The notes: a model not told the origin generated them from the sequence alone. Positions 32,306 to 44,399 are shown, counted from the first letter of the stretch. The stretch is 64,000 bases of DNA from Amphimedon queenslandica (GCF_000090795.2 NW_003546266.1:414853-478852); one strand, 5' to 3'. Translations and numbers: made by a program.

Positions 32306-34860
32306 TGTTAGCCAATTTGTGCCTGATGTTAATGAGGTTCCAGTTAGTGTTATGAAACAATTAAGGTTTGACAATATATAGCATAAATAAATAACTTACT
32401 GATATAAAGTGCAGATAGTCAGTTAAGACTAAGAAAAGGTTTAAGGAGAATGTAAGCACACTTTCTAACTTTTGAATTGACAATTACCAGAAAGTTATTT
32501 GGAACAGCTTTTGTGAACTTCAGTAGTTAGACAAAGGAAAAGGTACTTTTTCAAAGTATTGCATGATTTTACAGCCGTTTTATTGCTTAGGACTGAAAGA
32601 TTTGACACAAGGCTATTACATTAATTCTTATTGATGCTATTTATAATTAAAATAAGTTGAGGAAACAAACCTTGAAAAAATCTGTTGATACAAGACTGTC
32701 AAATAAAAAATTCTTCAAAGGTGCAATTCTTTTGTATTTTCCGAGACGTCATTCCTTCACATTTTAAGTCTACAAGCCCTGCTGCCTCTTAACAACTTTA
32801 ATGCCACTGTCTAATGTCTACATCTGGTGGCTTACTACAGAGATCATTTATTGCCTAGGATCTAAAAATGTTAATCCTGTGTTATTTCATGCTACAATTA
32901 ACTTAATTCAATGGAAAAGATTTGCTTATGTAATGGTTGTGGTGAGGTATAGTTCATTTTCATGGGATCTGATTTTTGCCATCTTCATCTTTCTCTAAAC
33001 GTGTAATTACTGTACAGCGTCTACCCATGTCACTGAATTGCATTTTCCTGACCTAAATAAGAATCCAGAATCTTAGATCAAGGTATTCTTAATACAGGCG
33101 ATGTTGCTCATATGGATTGGACTCTGTTCTTGACTAACAACATCTAAGGTTTGGCCTTATGCTATTGGCTATTATTATTGTTTGGTCATCATTAATGAAT
33201 TGTTTCCTTTTATACATTCATTTCCATGAATTTCATCTTACATGCCATTTTGTTTTGGCTATATCTGTCCACTTTTCTTTCTGTTTTGATCGAAAGAAAG
33301 TTTCTGAACCTAAACTTTGACTTATAGCAACCTGCTACTGCTATAAGGTGTTAAGTGAAGGCAACTATATATATTGGAGCTGTCTTTTCTCTTCTTGAGG
33401 AAGTGTTCTAGTTTACATAAAATAAATGTGTTGTATCAAGACAGCTACTTTAACTTCTTGTACTCTGGAAGAGATAAACCTGTTCTGTAATAATAAGTGC
33501 CATTTCTGATGCAGATTCTAATTTGTTCGTTGTCCTTTTAAGTAACTTCGATGATGCAATTTCTGACAATTGAATGTAGCATCAACAGAATAATAATATG
33601 AAAGGCAATGTTTTATTTTACAGACTTTTAGTCAAGTAACAATCTTGATTGTGGTGCACGAATTCTTGCAAGGGACTAGCAGAAAGAAAAAAATTTTGGC
33701 AGACTGTTTCTTACTATTGCAGCTATGCTTCAGTTTAAATTATCCTCTTACCTTCAAGACAAGGAGTTCATTGTCGTATGAATTACTACTTCAAGCTACA
33801 AAAGATAAGGTGGGCATCCACTATGCAGTGTTATTACGTGCAACTTGTGCTTAAACCTTTCATGTTTTTGGGCAACATTTTGCATGAAGTAGAGGACTCT
33901 CCAATTAATGCAACATGTTGCACAAACACGTCAAAAGCTACTGGCAACCATAGGTGCCTGCAGGCACGGGCAAGCCCGGCCTTTGCCCTGGTATTTTTTA
34001 ATCAAAACCACACCCAAAAGGTGTTTCGTTATGATTAGGACACTCAGATTCATTTTTAATACCCACAGCTGTTTATATAAGTATCAGCTCATCTTTACAG
34101 TTATTTTAGTGTGGTAACTGGCTTCAGTGGCTTGTGACAGTAAGTTTTTAGTCATTTAATTAATTGACCACACCCCCAATTGATATGAATAATTAATGAG
34201 CCTGGTTGAATGCAAATATCTGCAGTCGCCTATGCTGGTGACAAAGTTGCTCAGCTGACTCCCACCCTTAGGGTTTTATCAGCGTAAGGAGATAAACTTC
34301 AATAATTGTTTCGTAGAACTTTCAATAAGCAGCCATCACAATAAAACTTCACCTTTTCACAACAAGATGTAACAATCACTTCAATACACTATGTATTCAT
34401 TTTGCAGTCACTTTATAATTCTTTAACCAGCGAAACCTCACACCTGCTGTCCAGCTGTAGCCACAATGCCTACAATTATGGCTATGATACTATATTAAAT
34501 GATACTTTGGAATACTCTGGTATTATTAAATATCAGTTTTTATGAAATAGTAAATCAATCCACATTTTAATATTAATCTTTTAACTTTGAGTTGTAGAAC
34601 CTTAAATCAATCTCTGATTGTGTGTACTTAAATTTATCTTTCTCTATGAAAACAGATTTGGCATTACTAATTTTAACTCGTAACTCATTTAATTTTTTAA
34701 GGATTAAAGAACATGGTTCCCTAATCTATACACTTGTTTCTTAGTGTATCAAATTCTATGAAAGGATCAATACGAGAAAAAACAAATCTTTTTTGTGAGA
34801 ACTCCTGAAATGCCTGATCTTTTCCATCGTTTAAAAATTGCTGTTTTTCCCTTTTCAGAA
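32306..34860. other. Non-coding, nothing recognised
   Basis: AT-rich sequence without a supported exon. A 14-bp palindrome GTGCCTGCAGGCAC lies near 33953. Open frames near 33645-34117 show no motif. Confidence 0.45.
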
Positions 34861-34865
34861 GTGAA

Positions 34866-35755
34866 GTGGTTGAACATAGCTATCAGCCATTGGGCATACA
34901 AGGGTTAAAGTGTACTTCAATAACTTATTGGCTGACTAATTTATTGCATGTGAGACTAAGGTTGAAGAAGTGGGTCATGTTTGCTGGTACAGGTACCAAG
35001 TCAATGTCAAGAGACTGCAGCTTCTGCTTGACATTTTCAGTAATTCGACTCTTAAAATCATCTCAGATTATTAAAGCTGGTTGTGATTTTGATAACTTGA
35101 ATTCATCTCGTTTCCGCACACAATATGGACCAACAACATGCTCTAACAGTTTGATGCTCTCCTTTTTATTTAACCAGTGCTTGATGTTTTGTGTAACACA
35201 GAATATAGGAGGGAAAGTTAATCTCAGAGGAAGACTAGCAGTTGTCTTGTCTCCAAAAGTTATCTGAAAAAGTAAAAACTCTTCTGCAAGGGTGACTGAC
35301 ATTAGGATTTATGTTCCTTTCGTCACTCAAAGACTTACCTGGCATGATTGGAGCCCTTACCTGTTATTGTTTTTTTCCCAACAGAAACAAATGCTGAAGG
35401 TGTTTGCTCAGAATTTAATATCACAACAGGGAGAATACCATTTTTCCTACAAAAGTCCTTATATCATTGAGATACCTTTCGTTACAATCTTAACAAAGCT
35501 TTTGTGGCACCAGTGGATGTGATGTACCCATTTGCCTGTATATTGAACAAAGTCATGGTGTTGCAGTGTGACAAATGCTGCTGTAATTGGAGGTTGGTGG
35601 CCCAGCACTGCCTTTTTCTGCACCAGCAAATGCAGCTCATTATTGCTTAATTGAGGGCTGCAAATTGCCAAAATGTAAGTCTTTACTATTATATACAAAG
35701 TACTATTTTTGTATTCTATAGTAGTATTCTTGAAGGAGTCCAAAGAGAACAACAA
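34866..35755 (-). pseudogene. pogo/Jerky-like DDE transposase relic
   Basis: Minus-strand fragments in order: PPITAAFVTLQHHDFVQYTG and WCHKSFVKIVTKGIS (35459-35620), LLFQITFGDKTTASLPLRL, KESIKLLEHVVGPYCVRKRD, LSKSQPALII-x-DDFKSRIT, then DIDLVPVPANMTHFFN toward 34950. This follows the DDE superfamily of pogo/Tigger/Jerky genes (K-x-LLI-x-D-x-F-x-x-Q, then VPANMT-x-L-x-Q-P-L-D). The final QPLD is replaced by NLSL, one stop sits at the catalytic-D segment and frames change between blocks. Dead DNA transposon. Confidence 0.6.
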
Positions 35756-35796
35756 AGTTTAAGCTCAACGACAAGTCATCTGACTATAGATCTAGA

Positions 35797-36450
35797 TTGA
35801 TTTCATTGAATCTACTGCCTTTGATGTACAGATTAGAGTTAAATGACATCATGTTCTCTCTCTCCTCACTTAAAAACCTCTCCTCCCATTTCAACATCTT
35901 GGATTATTTCTCATTTTGTAACCACTCAATCTCTACCCGTTCTTCAGTGAAGTCTAAGCTACAGCACTCACTTCCTTCCTATTCTCTACTGCACCACTCA
36001 TTTTTCCATTTTCTTGTTTATAGAACGCATTACCTGAAGTACATCTTAATCAGTCACTCTCCTCAATCAAAAAAATGTTAATTGTGCATACGACAAATCA
36101 CATTAATAAGTATTTTAATTCTTATAATCAGTGTACATTTTATTATCTGTGTCCAAGTTCTAATTTCTCTTTGTCTCCTACTCTCCCAACTTTCTCTTGA
36201 TGTTTCTTTTATCTTATGTACTTTCTTTTCCTTTCTGGGTGAAGTTAAAAGTTAACTGTATCCCTTCATATCTATCTCTTTTTCTGTTCCTCTCGTCTTT
36301 TCTCTCTCTCTCTGCTTTCTTAGTGGTCTGTAAAATTTTGATAATAATAACAATAATAATAATAATCACAACCTCCTAAGAGCTTGCAAAGGCAGGTGTA
36401 GGGTCAATAGGCCAAGGCCACGAGGAGCAACAAAAATACCTTTTTTAGCT
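35797..36450 (+). mobile_element. 3' end of a CR1/L2-like LINE
   Basis: The frame ISLNLLPLMYRLELNDIMFS, then SLKNLSSHFNILDYFSF, matches the conserved C-terminal part of CR1/L2-group reverse-transcriptase proteins (LLPLMYRLELNDI-x-FF). Frame changes follow, then a CTFYYLCPSSNFS-like end, a T/C-rich region and an (ATAATA)n tail at about 36336-36366. Strongly 5'-truncated, as is typical for LINEs. Confidence 0.65.
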
Positions 36451-37353
36451 TCTGTTATATGTTGCAATAATAGATGTAAAAACAAAATAATGTAAATGTA
36501 ATTGAAAAATACATCTGTAAAGCCTAAATGAAAATACATAAGCAATGCTTAGTGTAGTGTTTCACAAGACATAAATGCTCCACTGCTTTAGCTTCTATTG
36601 ATCCTCCTAAGAAAAAAATTTACATTATTATCAAAGTCCATGAGATAAGAAATAAGTATTACCTAATAGCCATTACTATGGACACACTGATTACATACAT
36701 GACCATGCACCGTGCCGTCATTCATAATCTATGAAAGCAATACGACATTCTGAAATCCAACATTAAATTTTCAATACTAACTATAAAGCCAAGGCAATAA
36801 TTATGTTGCAACAATAAAGCTGGACTGCATAGTGAAAGAAAACTATGGACTGTATTGCAATAAATAAAAATATGTTTCCAAATAGTATAACCTGAATAGA
36901 CAATTGCGTCAAGAATATACTACATATTAAGTCAAAAATGTTTTTATCTGAGGAACACATATCAGTGGCAGATCCAGGAAAAAAGGAAGTGGGGTTCAGG
37001 TGCATTAAGTGCACTTAAATGACACACCATGAGTTCTTTTGATTTGCGAATTGCGCCGAAAATTTTTTGCCACATCCATTTATCTGCACAGAATAGCCCT
37101 TCTTCAGCGATTGTGTAATGATAAATCAGATAACATAAGAGACATAGCAATTCTTTGGTGTTGTAGTCTGTGGAAGGAGTTAATGACTTGTTTCATTTTA
37201 GAAGGAACCTTAAGTTTACTGCACATGCTACCATTTATCTTCATTATCGCTGAACAAGATACTTTTTTCTGTCATAGTAGACCTCACTGACCCTTTAATG
37301 ACCTTAAGTTGACAAAAGCTCCTCTCAGTCACCAGAAGCGATTGGCAGTATGA

Positions 37354-37530
37354 TTGTTATCTGGAAAAGTCTTAAAAAAATTCGGGAACTGTAAGTTTTA
37401 CAGGCCACATCTGTCACCTAATATGAGAAAACCAGGCTATCTAGGGGAATTATCAATTAGAGATATGGCTTGCCTAAGTTGTGACAGTGGCACCTTATCA
37501 AAACTGAGATTTAATCAAAACAGAATAAGA
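37354..37530. repeat. Dispersed repeat, related to 45676-45770
   Basis: GGAATTATCAATTAGA(G/A)ATATGG and the following TTGTGACA(G/C)TG(G/C)CACCTTATCA-type words are shared with 45676-45770. CATATTAGGTGACA/TGAGAAAACCAGG near 37410-37430 is seen again, inverted, at 46040-46060. Confidence 0.55.
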
Positions 37531-37539
37531 CTCAATACA

Positions 37540-37914
37540 TTCCCGTTCTGCAGACATCTTTAAGCTTTTTTGCCCTTGATGACATGATTGCCTTGTTTAA
37601 GTCAATGGCTTTGTCTAATAGCTTCTGTCTTCTAAGTGAGAAACTGAAAAACTTTGCTATTGCTCCTGAAATGACTCAGCAATTTCAAAAGCTTTAATCG
37701 AACAAGCTGAAATAATGGCCAAGATTAGTTGATGGGCCGCACAGTGAAAATGAAGAGCAAAAGGTGCTTGGTCATTTACAATTGCTCTACAGACAGACGT
37801 TACTCCTGTCATATTCGAAGCTCCATCGTCACTTTGACCACACATATTAGTTACTAAATGTGCACTGCCACACCGTATCCCTGCTCTCATGCCACACCAT
37901 CTTCCTGATTCCAC
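37540..37914 (-). pseudogene. hAT-like (ZMYM1/TTF-type) transposase relic
   Basis: The minus strand reads MCGQSDDGASNMTGV, FALHFHCAAHQLILAIISAC and, in another frame, FSFSLRRQKLLDKAIDL plus KKLKDVCRTGMY. GQ-x-x-DGASNM-x-G, HC-x-AH-x-L-x-L and KLKD-x-C-x-T-R-W are hallmarks of hAT-family transposases and domesticated ZMYM1-like proteins. The usual TRW reads TGM here and there is a frame change. Upstream it merges into the minisatellite at about 37890. Confidence 0.65.
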
Positions 37915-38470
37915 TGCCTCACTTTCTCCGTGCTCTTACTGCCACACCAACTACTTGCTCTCAGTGCCTCACTATCTGTGCTTTCACTGCCACACCTACT
38001 CCTTGCAATTACTGACTCACCAAGTCCCTGCTTTCACCAACTCCTGGTTCTCAGTGCCTCACAATCTCCTTTCTCTCACTGGAACACCGGCTCCCTGCTC
38101 TCATTTCCTCAAGAACTTTCTGCTGTTGCAGCTACACCAACTCCCTTCTCTCACTGCACTCAATCTATCTGCTTATACTGCCACACAAACCTCCTGTTCT
38201 CACTGCAGCACTAGATCCCAGCTGCAGCTGGGATCTAGTGTTATCTGCTAAGTCTCACTGCCACTCCATCTCACTGCTCCCACAGCCTCACCATCTCCAC
38301 TGTCAAGGTGCCACAACAACTACCTGCTTTTACTGCCACACCGACTCTGCTTTCTCCGGCACACTCTCCCTGCTGTCGCTGCCACTCCATTACTCTGCTG
38401 TCATTGCCACACCGCATTCCTGCTGTAATGCCGCACCATCTTACCGCTCTCTCTGCCACACCATCTCTCT
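37885..38470. repeat. Minisatellite of 25-30 bp units
   Basis: About twenty degenerate units of the form CTGCTCTCACTGCCACACCA(A/T)CTCC in one orientation. Long open frames here are repeat artefacts. Confidence 0.85.
38209..38240. repeat. 32-bp perfect palindrome
   Basis: CACTAGATCCCAGCTG followed directly by its complement, with no loop, in the middle of the minisatellite. Confidence 0.9.
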
Positions 38471-38742
38471 AGTTACAAGGTACTTGTTTCCATATTGTTC
38501 ACTAATGTTTGTTTACATAAACGGCATGCAATTACATCTCTCCATTTGTTAGGTATCTGCAATTCACCTTGGAATACAATATGTTTGTGGCTAGGATCAA
38601 CCGGTAAATCTCTCCTCTTTTAATATCTTTGGGGTGATTTGTTAATCTACTAGGACTGTCATATACATGACATGTAGCTCAGCAACACCAATGTGTATAT
38701 ACCAACCCAAGAACCTTAGAATTAGGTAAGCTACATATTCCT

Positions 38743-39560
38743 TTATTTTTTATGAATTTTAATTGGAGTGGCATTAAAAAGAAACATACCCACCATCATG
38801 ACAGACTCTGGTAGCAAACCAATTGGGAGTTCTCGAGCAAAAGCCTTCTTATATTTGTTTTCGTAAAATTTAGTGATGCTGCTTCTTTGCCCCGTTTGTG
38901 GAACTTTCTCTTTTGTAGCTAATGATCGTGGCAATTCCAAGTACTGCACTCCATCTATAATACTGTTGCCAGTTTCTTGCATCCACAAAATGCACTTCTT
39001 GAAACATTCAGTGACTACCTATTTTCCTCTTCAACTCGCTTGAAACTCTGTTTTGTAACTTTAGAAGGAGCAGGTGTTTTGAGATTGTGACTCTTGTGTT
39101 TCACTTGTTTCTACAATTTGCCTAATAAGGTTGTCAATCCGATTTCACAAAGTTTAGTAAATTGTGCTCCTATTCGGTTGTAGCAGTTACACCTGTGAAA
39201 CTTTTTCTAAGGCTCATTGCTGTTTCAGCCTTTTGTGTTAGTAAAAGTGGTGTTTTTCGTATCACTTCAAGTATAGTTAGTATGTTTTCATTTATTTCCT
39301 TGTCAATTGTCACCTTTTTATTATCGATTTCAGTACCTTTAGGAATTAATGCAGACACACATTTTGGATATTTTTCCTTCTGTAAGGAAAATACCAAGTC
39401 AATTTGTTCCTTAATTCTTTCTTTGGTCATGTGTTGCTTCTTTGCAGTTTCTATTAATTAGCATTTCATGGCATTTATCAGGAGGACCTGAGTGCCATGC
39501 ATGTTCTAGAATGGTCATTGAAAATCCACCCTCTTCAAAAGATGTTAGAATATTTGTGGG
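38743..39560 (-). pseudogene. Fragments of an unrecognised transposon-like protein
   Basis: Three minus-strand blocks: EEGGFSMTILEHAWHSGPPD (about 39500), IKEQIDLVFSLQKEKYPKCV...KKTPLLL-like text (39170-39430), and FKKCILWMQETGNSIIDGVQ, SSITKFYENKYKKAFARELP, LPESVMMVGMFLFNATPIKI (38743-39010). They are separated by stops and frame changes. I do not know the family. Position between the hAT relic and the gypsy fossil suggests repeat-derived sequence. Confidence 0.35.
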
Positions 39561-39594
39561 CATAATGAGGCAGTCTGCTATGTGTTGAGGTAGT

Positions 39595-40590
39595 CGTTAA
39601 GTGCTCCTTATCATCCGCGATCAAATGGCAAGGCACAGATGGCAGTACAAACTTTTAAATATGCAATGAAGAAGATGAATGGTACCCTCATGATAAACTG
39701 GCTTGATTTCTTTTTCAGTACAGAATTACACCACAAACCAATACTGGTACATCACCAGCTGAAATGTTGATGGGATGTCGTCTACGTTCAGTTTTAGATT
39801 CTGCTCATCCTTATACTTCACAATCAAAACAGAATGACAAGAAAAGAGTCCTGTCATTTCAAATGGGTGAGAAGCTGTTTGCTAGAAATTTTTCAGGACA
39901 TCCTTTGGTGATTCCTGTGGTTGTACATAACGTCATGTGACCATTATCATGCCACGTGGAAACCACTGATGGTATCACATTGAAACGTCATACTGATGAA
40001 CTGAGGAAACACTATTCTGATGACGCTTATAGTTAAAGGGATGGTTCAATAGATGAGAATGATGCTTTCGATGACTTTCCTTTAACCCCTTCAGCGCCTC
40101 CTCCAGTCGCTCCTCCCACAGTACCTCCTCTTCCTCCGATTCGTCGATCAACTCGTACCAGGACCCATAGGGATCATGGCCCTTTCGTATAATAAACTTA
40201 AAGGAGGCGGGGTGTTATAACTGTTTATGTATGCCCTCTATAATTATTTCCTAAGTATGAATTGTGTTAATATTATCATTTTTTCTAATTTTTTTTTCTG
40301 TACATATGTAGGTTTTATAATGTATGCATTGTTGATTAAGATTCCTTTCTCGTGTTATGTAATATTATGCAATGTGTGTAAGTGATGTATGACGATGCAA
40401 TTGATCCGTGTGTATTTAAGTGTGTGCATTCTTCCGTTTTAAGAGGAAGTTTTTCACTTATACATTTTTTCGTTGATTCCCACGAGACCTCAATTTACCT
40501 TTTTATCTCAGTCACTACACTTTCATCTCCTCTCTCATTACAAATGCCATTGCAGTTGATGATACATTGAAGGTGTGGTAGATTCACAAT
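39595..40590 (+). mobile_element. Ty3/gypsy LTR-retrotransposon 3' end (fossil)
   Basis: Begins with integrase-core text (APYHPRSNGKAQ) and contains TGTSPAEMLMG typical of gypsy integrases. It runs through the integrase tail to a polypurine tract (AAAGGAGGCGGGG at about 40200) and a putative 3' LTR starting TGTTATAACTG at about 40213, ending within 40560-40590. Gag, protease, reverse transcriptase and the 5' LTR are absent. Broken fossil with several breaks. Confidence 0.65.
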
Positions 40591-40592
40591 AT

Positions 40593-40805
40593 GTGACCAT
40601 AATTGACAAACTGTACCTTATAACACATAGAAAAATTGGTTTTTATAGCATAAAAAACCCAACTTCCTGAGCTCCATTTACTGTAAAATTTCTCCACAGG
40701 AATAAGTTACTATGTAACATTTAGAAACAACGGTTCCCTAACAGAGCACTCACAGGTTGATATTTTTCATTATAATGTTGAATTTAAGAATCCAATTATG
40801 ATCAT
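40593..40805. mobile_element. MITE family A, copy 2
   Basis: GTGACCATAATTGACAAACT at the left, CCAATTATGATCAT at the right, and internal words shared with 5777-6013 and 46725-46961. Lies immediately next to the gypsy fossil LTR. A short ATAT is shared at both sides. Confidence 0.75.
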
Positions 40806-41077
40806 ATATTATTGAGATAAAAGATTTGACTAATCTGTTTGAAGAGATATCCAGGTTCAAGTTCCATCTAGTCCTCTGTCACTGACTGCAGAGTCAATTG
40901 ATGATTTTTCATGAGCTCTTGTTCGCAGAGACTAGTTGCAGGTAATAATGATATTTATGTAGCTACATGAACAGGTATCGTTAAAGATCAATATGGGATC
41001 AAACGAAAACAGGTTCGAATTCAATTTCAAAAATTAAGAAGCCATAAAAGTTGTGGTCATACAAGTAAGTATTAATT

Positions 41078-41625
41078 AGTAACACGGTAGTGTTACTAAG
41101 TAGATTTTACCCCAAAACAATATGGCTACCACAACTTTTGCAGGCTTGTTATAACAGGAAAACAAGCTCCTATGCTCACCAGACTTCTTAGAGGACCTTA
41201 TCTCAACCAGTGGACTCCATTTTTACCACAAGCGTGGCTCTAAATGTTGACTAAGAGAGGAAAGTCAAAAATGGGCGAACCGGCTGTTTTCTTCGGCTAG
41301 CTTTTTTCATCTTAGTCATCATCATCATCTCCTATCAATCATTAAGCAGGGGTATCATGGTCTTTGGTGAAGGCTATAAGGATAATACTTAGTACACCAT
41401 TCTACTCCAACTATTCATGCACAGGTCCACAATTAGCTTTCAAATAACTTCATAAATAAGAAAGAGTTGCCTCTCTGTATCACCACCAGCCCAGCTTACC
41501 TCAATCCACCATTTTGTCAATTATAGAAGCATGTGCTTCATATGTGGGTGTGGTTGTGCATGCTCAGATCTCTGAACTGGGAAAAGGGAGCAATTTTTTA
41601 ACTAGCTATGCTTGGATCAACTTCA
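41078..41625 (+). repeat. Hairpin-ended dispersed repeat R, copy 1
   Basis: Starts with AGTAACACGGTAGTGTTACT (a hairpin) and shares many blocks with the inverted copy at 52490-53060: AGGAAAACAAGCTCCTATGC, CAGAGGACC/GAGGACCT, GTGGCTCTA, GAGGAAAG(T/C)CAAAA, GCATGCTCAGATCT, AGCTATGCTTGG. Non-coding. Confidence 0.7.
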
Positions 41626-41968
41626 ATACTTACTGGAAATTCAAGGCCTCTAGTTCCAGCTAAAAATAGGTATTTAGTCTTGCATGTCATTGTTTTATAA
41701 TGTGTGATCAATGCATTGTATGTTAAAAACACAAACAACAAAAAATTCATGTCATACAATGATCATGGACTTGCAACAGGAACAACGGTCAATAGGACAG
41801 GGTTGCAAGGAAGAGATGGATACTGTGACAGTTTCTTGAACAAGGATTTGTGTCAAGATTATTATTACATCATGCTTCACCAAACACTGATCAGTATAGA
41901 ATTTCTTTAGCATTCACCACAATAGGCAATCACCACCATATAAAGAAATATTACATATATTATGAAAA

Positions 41969-42340
41969 GATCAACACAAACAAGAACAAAAAATTTAAAA
42001 ATAACAAGATAGAATAGGATTCTAGAGCAAATTTATAAAAAGTAACAGAAACAAGGACAAGTAGGATTTCAAACGACCAATGAAAATATCAAATGAAAAT
42101 CCTACTGTCATGACGCAAATTCTTCTATACAGTGCAAGGTTATGTATAAATTTGTACATCATAATATAGGAAGGATAATGTAGAATAGAATTTGCATAGC
42201 CAGAGTAGGATTTTATTTTTGTATTTTCATTGGTTGTTCGAAATCGTAATTGTCCTTGTTTCTGTTACTGTTTCACAATTTTGCTTTAGAATCCTACTGC
42301 ATCTTGTTTTTGTAAACTTTTTCTGTTTTCATGTTAAAGC
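41969..42340. mobile_element. Foldback MITE family Q, copy 1
   Basis: Inverted arms: ATAACAAGATAGAATAGGAT...CAAGTAGGATTTCAAACGAC at the left versus the complement AATCCTACTGCATCTTGTTTTTG at the right. The centre has TCTATACAGTGCAAGG / TGTAGAATAGAATTTGC. The second copy is at 51830-52092. Confidence 0.7.
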
Positions 42341-42423
42341 TGCTTATTTTACTTGTATTGACGTAGTGTGTACTCATTATTTTGCCTCGCAAGCAATTAG
42401 TGTGGGCAACAACTATGTTCGCA

Positions 42424-42541
42424 GATATGTTGTCTGCAGATAGCACTTGTGCTTGTGCTGAAGCACAAATAAGCAAAGCTTGGTCTATGTTGTCTGCAGA
42501 CAGCACTTGTTCTTGTATTTAAGCACAAATAAGCAAAGCTT
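42424..42541. repeat. Tandem duplication, about 60-bp unit
   Basis: ATGTTGTCTGCAGA(T/C)AGCACTTGT through AAGCACAAATAAGCAAAGCTT twice in a row with few differences. Confidence 0.85.
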
Positions 42542-43139
42542 TCAAAGTACTAACATTTATAATCTAATTTTAAAAGTGCTTTTAAGCACTGCAAAAAGTG
42601 CATGTGAATAGTGTGTACATGTACATGTAGTGGTTACACAGTCCAGTAAAATTGTAGTAACAGTAGTATACCAGTTTAGTAGCACATTGCATGACAGTGT
42701 GAGTGTGTGTTAGATGATCACATGTACAATGTACTATTGTTACATTTAGTGAATATCTAGTACTTATTAACGTACTCATTTTATTAAAGAGTACATGTAG
42801 CTTTTTGCAATGATACATATGTAGTAGAGTCTTGCATTAAATTTGTCCTCGAACATGTGAAGCACAGGAAATCATTTATACATGTTACTTTAAGGAATTA
42901 CAACCGCTTTATTCCCTTGACTGATTTCAATTAATTTTTGTTAAATTAGTATAATATAGTGCAAAGTGTAACATTCATTCACCATGTCCAGTGACTGTAA
43001 AAGCAATAATACATGTACTGTACTTGTAGTATACTGTAGTTGTACATGTAATAGTCATCAGTAATGCCTATATTATCACTTAAAATTAAAGGAAGAATTG
43101 TAGTACTGAAAAATCAAGGTTTTTCCATTATTAAAATTA
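42542..43139. other. Non-coding, nothing recognised
   Basis: ACATGTAC-rich AT sequence without a supported gene. A left end of the Tc1 relic to the right would be expected here, but I find no match to the 23-bp terminus at 24225. Confidence 0.45.
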
Positions 43140-43690
43140 AAGGCAGGCTTAATAAGGAAGGGACAACGTGAGCAGAGTGGGACTTAACACACAAGTAAAA
43201 ACAGAGGACCTACATAGAACAGTTTCTGACATACCAAGAAACACAGTAAAACCTATAATAGCAAAGGAGCAGCTCATTTCCATTGACAAGGCAATGGTTT
43301 GAGAATGATAAATTGACTGCTGAATTGTAAGAAACAGAATGGTGCTAAGTGTCTCAATGTAGTAGTATCAATTTCAACTATAAAGAGAGCACAAAGGTAC
43401 TTCGGTTGCTTTGCAACATGACGACAGTCTTGCCAATTATTGAGAGAGGCAAATTAGCAGAAACGTATAGAGTCGGCCTTAAAACAAAGGCCAGGATCAT
43501 ACAGATTGCAAATGGACAATGATCCCAAGCATACAAGAAAAAGTTATAATAGCAAAAGGAATCAAATGGTGGCAAACGCCACCTGAAAATCCTGATTTTA
43601 ACCCAATAGAGAATGTATGGCGCTCAATGAAGTACTGTTGTCAATTCAAAGAGCCATGGCGAACTAATAAAGGAAATAAACATTTATGAA
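43140..43690 (+). pseudogene. Tc1/mariner transposase relic
   Basis: Degenerate blocks: ISTIKRAQRYFGCFATMTTV (near 43365; compare STIKRARYQLGWRATRP in the intact copy), QMDNDPKHTRK (near 43512) and IKWWQTPPENPDFNPIENVW (near 43562). The second catalytic D and the E are visible. The segment with the first D is missing, and stops and frame changes separate the blocks. Same family as 28318-29331. It points toward a BEN exon 230 bp downstream on the other strand, the same tail-to-tail order as in the 24-29 kb unit. Confidence 0.65.
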
Positions 43691-43920
43691 TGAGAGTGAC
43701 TGCTTCTGTACATTCACCATTTCTATCGAGTTACACCAGCAGTTATAAAAGCAGGAATTGTAACTGGATATTAACTATACTGTTACCATTATATTACTTA
43801 CATGTTATACTATGTTTTATTATCATGCATGTTATGCATATTTACTATGATAGACATGTAATACAATGTATAACTTAGTCTAGTATTCTAGCAGTGTTTT
43901 GTCATGTATAGTATTGGCTT

Positions 43921-44149
43921 TTAGTGCTTCCTTTTAATGTTTCTAGCTGCAGCATCTAGAGCCTCTACACATGCCTGCCACTCTGCTTTAATCTTGTCCC
44001 TACATTGCTCTAGGTAGAGGCAGAAGGCAAGAGCCTTACTATAATCTATTCTGCATTTATCATACTGTTTTGTCCCAGTTACACCCCTCACAGTGCAGGT
44101 CAACATTTCCTTTTTAGAGAAGGTAAGTCGTAGCATGTTAGTGCAAAAA
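43921..44149 (-). CDS. C-terminal exon of a BEN-domain gene (BEN locus 3)
   Basis: Minus-strand terminal exon after a possible acceptor ATAGCAGATGCAG. It reads NMLRLTFSKKEMLTCTVRGV, IDYSKALAFCLYLEQCRDKI and AEWQACVEALDAAARNIKRK, then H and stop. The order of hydrophobic residues, W-x-x-C and the final R-x-I-K-R-K match the C-terminal domains of BEN loci 1 and 2. Upstream (44200-44400, minus) lies Pro/Ser-rich text (LPTPVHLPPTLPSQVQIAS) like the linkers there. No N-terminal module is found to about 46 kb, so this may be a truncated gene. It could act as a nuclear regulator if expressed. Confidence 0.5.
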
Positions 44150-44399
44150 CTGCATCTGCTATATCTTTGTCTTTACTCAGAAAGCATCTATGTTCTGAAA
44201 TTCAGGTAGATGTACCTGTAATGGTATGACTGGTTCATGTACATGTACCTCTGGATTTGGGAAGCTATTTGTACTTGTGAGGGTAATGTAGGTGGCAGAT
44301 GTACTGGTGTAGGAAGTGATGAATTTAGTACAGCTACATCATTAGCATATACCTGAGAGGTACATGTACCTGGTTGTGTTAGTGCAAAGGATGAACATG

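Noticed and set aside
37889-38552. Several overlapping open frames of about 100 codons
   Set aside because: All come from the low-complexity minisatellite.
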